A stretch of DNA of 64,000 nucleotides from Bolinopsis microptera (taxonomy: Eukaryota > Ctenophora > Tentaculata > Lobata > Bolinopsidae), in assembly GCF_026151205.1 (NCBI RefSeq), contig NC_087072.1, positions 17,375,669 to 17,439,668 of the forward strand, read 5' to 3'. Made by a program: the position numbers and the translations under genes. Below the pieces are notes generated by a model. That model saw only the letters and a program-made list of their open reading frames with translations. It was not told where the DNA came from and did not search any database. Below, piece after piece: positions 24,738 to 32,683 of this stretch (the stretch's first letter is position 1; every line of letters begins with the position of its first letter).

Positions 24738-24829
24738 TACAACTGTTGTCCAGAGGAACGGATCCAGCACCACAACGTATCTCGTCAGATCTGGTCACGT
24801 GAGTGGCGTTTAATTTCCTGTTCCCGCGA
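24738..24829 (-). CDS. Ig/sushi receptor gene, exon 17
   Basis: Short exon with acceptor tttcag and donor gtaagt on its borders; it reads SRGNRKLNATHVTRSDEIRC followed by GAGSVPLDNSC. The paired Cys link it to the Cys-rich repeat of exon 18. About 50 bp of intron and exon edge (ccctaagccgagataagaaat.cagacttactacaactg) is tandemly duplicated just below it, adding an extra donor-like site. Confidence 0.6.
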
Positions 24830-24932
24830 CTGAAACAAAAGTAGTGTTATGTTCATTAATTTAACTCGCTTAAAATCAAAATTAACGAACTTCTATCGGT
24901 CAGAAAATCTAAAAATCATGATTAAAACTTAC

Positions 24933-25304
24933 AAGCGTCGAATGACAATGTTGGGAAATCATCCTCAGCCGCTCTCCTCCTCCTTTTATTAGAAGAACAC
25001 TTGAGTCTAGTCATAATTGTGATGGGTGCTTTCAAACACGAATCCTCAATACAACAAGCACAGTCTCCCACGCATTTAGCGGCATCCATCACGGTGTACG
25101 GAGCGAAGGTGGTGGACTGCGCCCACTCAGAGAATTCAGTGAAGAGTTCCAGTCTTCTGTCCGTGCCGGTGTTACCTGTCTGCTGATACTTCACCTTCAG
25201 CCAGATGAAGTTACCCGTGGTATAACAGGCGTCGTGAGTGTTATCGTAGGCAAAGTAGTTGTCCTTCTGGTTGAGAATCGAGCTTAGAGTGATAGCTAAT
25301 TCAG
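24933..25304 (-). CDS. Ig/sushi receptor gene, exon 16: Cys-rich segment with polybasic site
   Basis: Acceptor tttag next to 25304 and donor gtaag below 24933. It encodes an unrecognised domain with many cysteines (AAKCVGDCACCIEDSC) followed by NKRRRRAAEDD, a good furin-type cleavage site. The protein may therefore be cut here, as many receptor ectodomains are. No family is assigned. Confidence 0.6.
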
Positions 25305-25391
25305 CTAAAACGTGCGATCTTATTCCCAAATGTTTTGAGTGTTTGTGTAAATCATTTTCCAGTTTTTTGGTAAAAGGAGTATTAAACTAAC

Positions 25392-25561
25392 CAAACTACA
25401 GTCTCCATCAGAGAGACAAGTAAGAGAAGAAGCAGCGTTAGCCACGTGGTAAGGGAAGGCTAGTCGGAGGTAGTCACCGTAGTAGTCAGTACAGGATGCC
25501 ACCCAGGGCAGCTCGTAACCCACAGAGAAGGTGAGTGTGTAGGAGGTCGGCACAACCACTC
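25392..25561 (-). CDS. Ig/sushi receptor gene, exon 15
   Basis: Acceptor cacag next to 25561 and donor gttag below 25392. It reads GVVVPTSYTLTFSVGYELPW and continues into a Cys-containing stretch that joins exon 16. It is the first exon downstream, in gene order, of the intron that holds the 9-bp satellite and the Polinton. Confidence 0.6.
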
Positions 25562-25578
25562 CTGTGAGGGACAGGATC

Positions 25579-25785
25579 ATTAGGGTATGTTAGGTATGTT
25601 AGGTATGTTAGGTATGTTAGGTATGTTAGGTATGTTAGGTATGTTAGGTATGTTAGGTATGTTAGGTATGTTAGGTATGTTAGGTATGTTAGGTATGTTA
25701 GGTATGTTAGGTATGTTAGGTATGTTAGGTATGTTAGGTATGTTAGGTATGTTAGGTATGTTAGGTATGTTAGGTATGTTAGGTA
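25579..25785 (+). repeat. 9-bp satellite (TTAGGTATG)n, left part
   Basis: About 22 near-perfect tandem copies ending at the Polinton junction. It continues in the same register at 41811, so it is the left piece of one array split by the insertion. The last six bases (25780-25785, taggta) are the left TSD. Confidence 0.98.
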
Positions 25786-28157
25786 AGTAGGGTATAGATA
25801 AGGGTTCTGTATGGAGGCGAGGACAATTAATTGAATCATCGTAATTGAATAAACTAAGGCAATGTTAATTGAATCATACACTCGTAATTGAATAAACTAA
25901 GGCAATGTTAATTGAATCATACACTCGTAATTGAATAATGTGATACTATCTGACAAAGTTAATTGATTCATACACTAGTAATTGAATAATGTGATACTAG
26001 CTGACATTGTTAATTGATTCATACACTAGTAATTGAACAATGTGATACTGGCTGACAAAGTTAATTGATTCATACACTAGTAATTGAATAATGTGATACT
26101 AGCTGGCATTGTTAATTGATTCATACACTAGTAATTGAACAATGTGACACTAGCTAGCCAATATGAATGGATAACGTCTGTCACGTGACTTGTAAGGGTG
26201 TTTGATATTCTTCTTATCAAATTATTAATGTTATTGTTTACGTCACGTGATTTGCTAGTGTAGATGAAGTTCTGTACGTGATCAAATTAATGTTATCGTT
26301 TACGTGTGATGATTATATTTGTTACATTGAAGTTGAGTAGTGAATGAGACACGTGATTTTAGAGATAAAACACCATGTACTTTGAGTTAACCTGTGTTGA
26401 CGTATCGAATTAACATACTTAAGTAGATTCTGCAAAGTTGCACTGTATTTGATATACTAACGTTCTGTAGCTCTAGATCTAACTCTCACCGAGTTGTAAT
26501 ACTGTGATTACACATGATCATACAGTGTTCTGCAAAAACAAATATGTATTCTGTAATTGAATAGCAGTGAATTGCTGTCAAATAGTGCTTCTGCTTCCTT
26601 TATTTCGTCTGCAAGTTGGCTCTCGTTTAAGCTGACCATCTTTGACAGTAGATACTTTCATTTAGACAAATAAAACAGGTATAGAGATCTTACAAATGAA
26701 TTAAACAATTGGTGAAACTACATTATATAAATATAACATGATCGATTCGAATATAAGTTTCTGAAATGATGTCAGAACATATACCTACAACTAAGGTTTT
26801 TCTTTCTGGATGACAAGGATGCCAGCAACGGTGCCTCTCAAAGTCTCAATTTAGAAAGCAGGTCTTGAAAAAGTTGACCTCTACTTGATAAAAGCAGATC
26901 TTGCCCATGTCAAAATGAATATTATATGCAGCGAAATGTGATATTTTGAAGTCAAACATGACTGTTGGCATTCATTTTTTGTCACGGCAAAGGTGTCATA
27001 AAATTCGTGTTTAATACCACTTTAATGAAATATATTTGCCATTGACTTGATATTGGGTGCATAACAAGCGATTTACAGCAATAATAGAAAATGGGAGGTC
27101 CTATTCTAAAAGTCACAGCATCCTTGGTTGGGTCTAGTCAGTCAGCACCCCTGGGTGGGCCTGTAACATTCCAAAAAGAAAAAAACCTTACCTAAAACAC
27201 TCAATTCAAAATATATTTACTAAAGTCCAAAGAACTTATTTCTAGCTGAATCAGTATTCTTTCTTTTAGATGTAGAGTTGACATAGACTGACACTGAGTC
27301 ACTATCCATGTCGGTTGCTACGTCGTTATCCGAATCTGAAATCCTGTTAGATAATTTGATTGTGTTCAGCTGAGTAGATGCTGTTTCATTTATTTCATCT
27401 TTATCAGCTATAAGTTTTTGAAACTGTCTTAGCACTTTTTCATGTTTATTGATTGTCCATTCCATTTCTTCGTAGAAATCTCGTAGCTGATAAATGGCTG
27501 TTTGTAAATTCTCAATAGACGCATCGTGGTTATCTATATCATTTGGATCATGATCATGGATAAGAGGGTTTTCCGATGGTATACTGCATTGTATTTGTTC
27601 GTCAATATTTTCCGCTTCCGAATTGCTGCTAGATAAACTTGACGCATAAGGATGTACTCTGTAACGATGACTAGCCAAGCTTGAGGACGTTTTGTAACTT
27701 TTGTTGCACTTCCGACATTGGTGTTTTCGTGATTCCAATTCCATATATTAATGATTCGTCAAAACTTGCTGACTTTTTTTTTGGACAAAACTAGTTAAAT
27801 GCAGGCAATGTATGCTCTTGCTAACAATTAAAACAGATCAATTTTGTATAAGATTCGTTGTATTTATAGCTTTAAAAAAGATGTTATCCAAGAAAACAGA
27901 TAATAACACAACATCACAATATTATATGATCATAATATAGTCGTCATATGATCATCAAATGATTTTCCTACTCAACAATTTTGATGACTTAACTAATGGT
28001 GATATCATCACATTTTTATAATGATATGATCATCATATTATATGATCATCATATTGTGTATGATCATCATATGATCATCATATGACCGTCTTATGATTTT
28101 CGTTCTCAACAACCTTGTGAACAGAGACAAAAAAATGATGGGAACAAATCTGACGCT
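25786..28157 (+). repeat. Polinton left terminal inverted repeat (about 2.37 kb)
   Basis: It matches the complement of 39458-41810 almost base for base. Visible differences are a few substitutions and an extra piece of about 19 bp (atattgtgtatgatcatc) near 28050. The outer 400 bp carries about six subterminal copies of a roughly 50-bp repeat (aattgaataatgtgatacta... / ttaattgattcatacactagt), a plausible integrase- or replication-protein binding region. It contains the 174-codon zinc-finger gene. Cacgtga palindromes recur at about 26180-26350. Confidence 0.95.
27220..27744 (-). CDS. TIR-encoded C2H2 zinc-finger/coiled-coil protein, left copy
   Basis: 174 residues. At the N-terminus is one C2H2 finger (HQCRKCNKSYKTSSSLASHR..H, residues about 8-31). 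An acidic Ser/Asn-rich linker follows, then a helix-rich, likely coiled-coil segment (about 75-125) and a basic tail. It is probably nuclear and DNA-binding, but its role is unknown. It lies wholly inside the TIR, so the element has two copies; the right copy (39852-40376) differs at one visible residue (Ser versus Pro in YVN(S/P)TSKRK). The finger resembles that of the 388-codon protein at 37550, suggesting a shared origin of the N-terminal module. Confidence 0.8.
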   Translation of the reverse strand: MELESRKHQCRKCNKSYKTSSSLASHRYRVHPYASSLSSSNSEAENIDEQIQCSIPSENPLIHDHDPNDIDNHDASIENLQTAIYQLRDFYEEMEWTINKHEKVLRQFQKLIADKDEINETASTQLNTIKLSNRISDSDNDVATDMDSDSVSVYVNSTSKRKNTDSARNKFFGL

Positions 28158-28324
28158 GTCATAAGCTCGAAAATTTGAGGTTAGTGATCTGTAAATTACA
28201 AGTTACGTAAATAGATTCGTTAACATTGCGATGATAGTAAGGTAAGAGATTTAGATAAATAAAAGATCGCAAAACAGTCTTGAACTATTTACTCATTATA
28301 AACACATCTATAGTTCATTGAATT

Positions 28325-28900
28325 TTATAATTCTTCCTCATTCACTTGGTCTGCTGCATGCATCAGATTCATCGGGGTAATGTCGTCAACAGTTCTATGG
28401 CAAGTGAATTCTTGTCGAAAGTGCGAAGATATCAGCTTGAAAGCTTCGCGAATCAGAGGATTAGATCTGCCTATGATACCCACTACCAACAGAATAGCTG
28501 CAATATACCAGTAGTTTATGCTATGAATCTCGAAGCTAGGGTTCACAGTGCATTCAAAGTTAACTTTTTCCTCCACAAACTGGGGTGATATTAAAACGTA
28601 ATCCTTAAAGTTCATTGCAGTGAAGCCGTCATCTTTCTTCATTTTCTTCATTATTTTATCATTAACTATGTGGTCCACCCAAGAAAAGCGGAAGCTTTTA
28701 TCTGTTAGCTTCGTCTCGTAAATTGCAATACGATCTTCTTGTGCACATCGGAGGTGAAGAGTGCTGTTTACTCGAAATAAATGAGCAGTTTGATTTTCTC
28801 CTTCAAATATGAAATAATCTTGAGTAAAATTATCGTTCACTTTAAAGTCAACGGTGAACGAAAGGGTAGTAACTGTCACAAGTAACAAGGTAAAGTTCAT
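28325..28900 (-). CDS. Putative one-pass membrane glycoprotein, left paralogue
   Basis: The start is set at the ATG whose product opens with a signal peptide (MNFTLLLVTVTTLSFTV); an upstream non-ATG extension is not credible. About 191 residues. The ectodomain of about 110 residues has N-glycosylation sequons (NFT, NQT, NST) and two Cys (LRCAQEDRIAIY and FECTV). One transmembrane helix follows (YWYIAAILLVVGIIG) and then a cytosolic tail of about 50 residues. It is paralogous, about half identical by eye, to 38760-39320 at the other end, and both point outward toward the TIRs. The family is unknown to me. A surface or membrane-remodelling role in a virus-like life cycle is possible but unproven. 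Confidence 0.75.
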   Translation of the reverse strand: MNFTLLLVTVTTLSFTVDFKVNDNFTQDYFIFEGENQTAHLFRVNSTLHLRCAQEDRIAIYETKLTDKSFRFSWVDHIVNDKIMKKMKKDDGFTAMNFKDYVLISPQFVEEKVNFECTVNPSFEIHSINYWYIAAILLVVGIIGRSNPLIREAFKLISSHFRQEFTCHRTVDDITPMNLMHAADQVNEEEL

Positions 28901-28944
28901 TTTGTTTTGTTGCAGGGGTAACAACTGGAGAACACTGGTTATAT

Positions 28945-29139
28945 TTATAGTATAGAGTAACGATTATACGAGTTTTGTGCAAGCTTTATTGAGTCATTGA
29001 TGATTGAGAATAGATTTGCGTAAAAAGAAACTACTGTACCCTCACGGAAAGCTGGCATATCGAGCTTTATGTGTAATTTTAATACAGTTTCGACTTTCGA
29101 GCTTTTAGCTGTAGCTTTTCGCAAGCAGGGTCTAATCAC
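28945..29139 (-). pseudogene. Remnant of zinc-finger/coiled-coil gene C-terminus
   Basis: The last about 25 codons (ANLFSIINDSIKLAQNSYNR and four more) match the C-terminus of the 388-codon protein at 37550-38716 (ANLFSIINDSIKLARNSYNH...). Upstream the similarity fades and no zinc finger or coiled coil is left. The fragment lies just upstream of the left membrane-protein gene, as its intact counterpart does at the right end. It is the truncated relic of an inverted duplication of the right arm. Confidence 0.8.
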
Positions 29140-29158
29140 ATTTCTATAATGATATGAA

Positions 29159-29683
29159 GGCTGCCAGACTTTGGGGCCGGAGTGATATGATCCACCATAT
29201 ACGTCATCAAGTAATTAACATGCAAGCTTGAAGCTTGTGGCGTATAATTAGTGATGCGATCCATGGATTGAATATAATTGACCTAGAAATGGCTAGATCT
29301 GGGGTAGAGTTCATATGACAACTCTGTACATAGAAGCTACAAATTAAACCCAATATTTATACCTAGAACACTATATCGGCTCACTCCCCTTGCATGCCTT
29401 TGACACGTACGTCTCACATCCCTTGATACGAGAACCCCCCTTTAGCAAGAGCTCCCGTCCCTTATGTGATCTACGAGTTGAGCAGTCAGATCATGTTTAC
29501 TTCTTAATGTACAGCTATGATTTACAGAATTGACATGTGAACTCTACCCCAGATCTAGCCCATTTCTATGTCAATTAAATTCAATCCATGGATCACATCA
29601 CTAATTATACGTCACTAATTGGTGACGTGATCTGACCCCTCTTTGGGGGCCGGATCAGTTTCCGGTCCCAAAGTCTCCCAGTG
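29159..29683. mobile_element. Nested inverted-repeat MITE with 8-bp TSD
   Basis: The ends are ggctgccagactttggggccgg and its imperfect complement, and the inverted arms extend about 165 bp each (shared wording gatccatggattgaat.taattgac.tagaaatgg.ctagatctggggtagagttca). It is flanked by gatatgaa at 29151-29158 and 29684-29691. An 8-bp TSD suggests a hAT-type non-autonomous element. No coding capacity. Confidence 0.8.
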
Positions 29684-29969
29684 GATATGAACATCATATG
29701 ATCATCATATGATCATCATATGATCATCATATGATCATCATATGATCATCATATGATCATTGATCATAATATAATCGTCTAAGGATTTTAGTTCTCAACA
29801 ACTTTGTGAACAATGACTTGAAATTATGTGGCAAATCTGACATTGCCACAAGCTCGAAAATTTTAGGGCAATGGTCTGTAAATAACAAATATAATCATAA
29901 TCGTGAAGTTAAACAACGTTATATAAGTAACCCTAGAATAATCAGTTTATCATTAACCCACTATCGCTT

Positions 29970-30444
29970 GTTGCAATTTTTCATACTGGAGCCACCTGGA
30001 CAAATTGTTTTAGTTTCTTCTAGCGCAGAACTGAAAGTTCGTTTTCGTAGTACACTGAATGTCATAGGTAAGAAGGTTGCACTCGTCAGTCTTTACCATC
30101 CCTATATTCAACGCACGGGACAAGGGCGTGCAAAGAGACTGGTGAAAGATGGTCTCAATGCAGGGGAGACTATGACAGCTGTCATCAAATGTGACCACGT
30201 AAAAGACAGCACCGTCATTGGAGATAACGAAAACAGCCTTTCCAGTTGGCCAATTCGATGTCTTGATGTGTTACAGTTGGAAACAAAACGCGAGCAAGAT
30301 TTAATTGAAATCAGAAACCCGATGTTTCACGAATTTAGTGTGGAGACTTTGGCAGGACTAACTATTTTATTGCATGACTTGAACGGTGAAAAAATAAAGT
30401 TTTACCCTAATGGAAACGTTGTATTGAAATTAAAGATTGTATAA
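29970..30444 (+). pseudogene. Penton-like minor capsid paralogue lacking an ATG start
   Basis: The frame reads a beta-rich start (LEPPGQIVLVSSSAELKV), then VIGKKVALVSLYHPY, matching the N-terminal strand block of Polinton penton proteins, and it ends FSVETLAGLTILLHDLNGEK followed by IKF......LKLKIV, matching the C-terminal strands of the same fold. The middle is shorter than in the neighbour at 30511. No in-frame ATG precedes the conserved start; the frame opens upstream (from about 29806) only with non-ATG codons. It is either a shortened single-jelly-roll protein using an unseen exon or start, or a decaying copy. Confidence 0.6.
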
Positions 30445-30510
30445 CGGAAATTGTGTAAATCTGGTAATCTACATCAAAGTTTACAAAAAAAAAAGCATTT
30501 CACTGCATCA

Positions 30511-31338
30511 ATGAAATTTGATTTCATCCCAATTTTAGGTTGGATCTTCCCAAATAAAGCTAAAATCGATGCTATAAATAGCTGCATCATGATCCATCAC
30601 GTTAAGATGGATACACCGAACACTATTGTCATTGTCGGAGGGTTGAATGGAAACCAGGCGAAGTTGCAAACTCAGCTCAAGCCCGTGAAAATCGAAAAAG
30701 ATGTTGGTCTAGCCATCACTTCCATTTTTCACGGAGAAGTGTATAATATCAATAATAGCAACAATAAAGTGCGCTTTAATGTAAGCTGGACTGAGGAGAT
30801 ATGCAGTGTAACAATACCGATTGGACATTATTCTTCTACTGCAGCTGTCATGAGAGCAATTTCAGAAAGCTTTCAGAGGCATGTGTGGGCTGACATGTCA
30901 GAATTTGAAAAGCCCCGACTAGATGTCTTTCTGCGCAAAGAGATACTTCAAGCCAGCGTTCATAACATGAAGCTCTTGACAACCGATATGTACGGTGTTC
31001 TCTGGACAATGCTAGGAATAGGAGACGAACTTGAAACAACCAAACAAGTCACCGTTAAAAATACAAATTTCGATCTAAACTTGGAGCCAGCATTTCTGTA
31101 CGTCAACATTGTTGAGAACTCTTATATCAATGGTAGACTATCGAGGGTTCTGAACATGCTACCAATTTCATTAAAAGCCCACTGTTCCTATTATGAGTTC
31201 ACACAGCCGAATTTTGTTCCAATAGAGGTGAAGGAATTTTCGAAGATCATCCTAGAAATCCGAAATATGGATGGTGAGTTTGTACCTTTCGAACCAAAGA
31301 TCAAAACAATCATCACGTTACAGATGAAGCAGCTATAA
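30511..31338 (+). CDS. Minor capsid (penton-like) protein
   Basis: 275 residues from the ATG giving MKFDFIPILGWIFP (an upstream TTG extension is unlikely). The order follows the single-jelly-roll penton protein of Polintons: LKPVKIEKDVGLAITSIFHG near residue 70, then a VTIPIGHYSST turn, LGIGDEL, FLYVNIVENSYINGRLSRVL, and the C-terminal strand set FVPIEVKEFSKIILEIRNMDGEF followed by a final beta strand. In virions this protein is expected to form the vertex pentamers. It lies between the shortened penton-like paralogue and the pVI-like gene, all plus strand, consistent with a capsid gene block. Confidence 0.85.
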   Translation: MKFDFIPILGWIFPNKAKIDAINSCIMIHHVKMDTPNTIVIVGGLNGNQAKLQTQLKPVKIEKDVGLAITSIFHGEVYNINNSNNKVRFNVSWTEEICSVTIPIGHYSSTAAVMRAISESFQRHVWADMSEFEKPRLDVFLRKEILQASVHNMKLLTTDMYGVLWTMLGIGDELETTKQVTVKNTNFDLNLEPAFLYVNIVENSYINGRLSRVLNMLPISLKAHCSYYEFTQPNFVPIEVKEFSKIILEIRNMDGEFVPFEPKIKTIITLQMKQL

Positions 31339-31550
31339 ATACGATCGAAAGTGTTAGTTTTTTCGATCACTTAAAAAATGGAGGAATATGACCCAAGCAC
31401 GCTTCGTGATAAAGCACATCCTGTTATTGTACAAAATGGATCAGGCGGCGACATTGATCGATACATATACAATCAGAACGGTGAGGGACTCGGATCATTT
31501 TTTGGTAGCATCATGAAGAATGCTATTCCGTTCCTAGGTTCAGCTATAAA

Positions 31551-32505
31551 CAGAGTTGAAAAATACGTGAGATAATTTTTAAAATACGCCGTATTTAAAT
31601 TTTTTTTGCTTAGAAATAAAATACGTCAAAAATACGTTAAAATACGTTTGCCTATTTTTTTCGTAATTGCATTCAAAAACTTAATAAGTTATGTCTTTCG
31701 TTCGCAATTTTTTCAGACACATCGTCATTACGGTTCAATTTCATTTATTTTGTTCCCTTGAACGGGATTGGAATTTACTTTTGGAATTGAACGCAGAAAA
31801 ATATTCATATTTGTGTAGAAAATCGTCCGTAAAAAAGTTTCAATAAATACACAATTAAAAACACAATTACTCAGATGAATCGTAATCATCATTGAAATCA
31901 CATTTCTCCATGTTTTGGATAAGTCGAAGGTTGGCATTAATGCCTACTATACTAGCTTTATGGCCTTATCCGTTGCTAGTCTATTTCTGCGTTTATCGAC
32001 AATATATTCCCAAGAGGACCAGTTAGTTTCACAGGCAGAAGCACTACAGACGAGGCTCAGAATTTTCTTCGCCATTATTTGAAGCTCTGGCGTTGCTGCA
32101 CCGAACGAATCCCACCACGTACAAGGATCTAGCTTTGTAGCTCCGTCAATGGCAGATTGCCGGCCAAAAAGACCTTCTCTCCTTCTATAGCGTGCTAGCT
32201 GCCGTAGAATCTCCATTTCCTGACAACGCAATAATTCGTATTTGCACGCTTTGGTACGCTTTAGCACGTGCACAGTTCCCTTAAATCATACGCGAGGTGA
32301 TAAACTACAGAGCTACGCGAGTTTTAATCAAACTTTTAATTTGTATAATTAGAAATAGTACTCATTATTTCATTGGAGCTCTTAATGCTACAAAATCACT
32401 TGTAACGTATTTTAACGAATTTTATTCAGCGAAAATAAAATACGCCGTATTTAACGTTTTTTTGATATTTAATAAAATACGTTAAATACGTATTTTTCAA
32501 CTCTG
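31551..32505 (-). mobile_element. Nested non-autonomous hAT element (955 bp)
   Basis: It has perfect 17-bp TIRs cagagttgaaaaatacg at both ends and a perfect 8-bp TSD gctataaa (31543-31550, 32506-32513). The subterminal regions are full of aaaatacg(t/c) motifs. The minus-strand frame 31947-32273 encodes a hAT C-terminal dimerisation domain fragment: DPCTWWDSFGAATPELQIMAKKIL, then SASACETNWSSWEYI.DKRRNRL. The catalytic part of the transposase is missing, so it must have moved in trans. It broke the pVI-like gene of the host Polinton. Confidence 0.96.
31947..32273 (-). pseudogene. hAT transposase C-terminal dimerisation domain fragment
   Basis: 108 codons carrying the hATC signature in order: WW..f....PEL...AKKILSLVCSASACETNWSSW and then I.DKRRNRL. 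No RNase-H-like catalytic core is present in the 955-bp element. It has no ATG-led complete gene and is a relic of the autonomous parent. Confidence 0.88.
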
Positions 32506-32683
32506 GCTATAAAAGGAGGGCTCAAGATAGCTAGCCCGCACATTTCTGCAGCAGGCAAGGAGCTAATTACAGCGGGTGCTAAAAAGGTATTGAAGCAAAA
32601 GCCAGGTCAACCACAAAAACTAGCACTAAGAGAGGACAAACTAGAGTTGCACATCGTCCTCACAAAAAGAGAAGACGTTCAAA

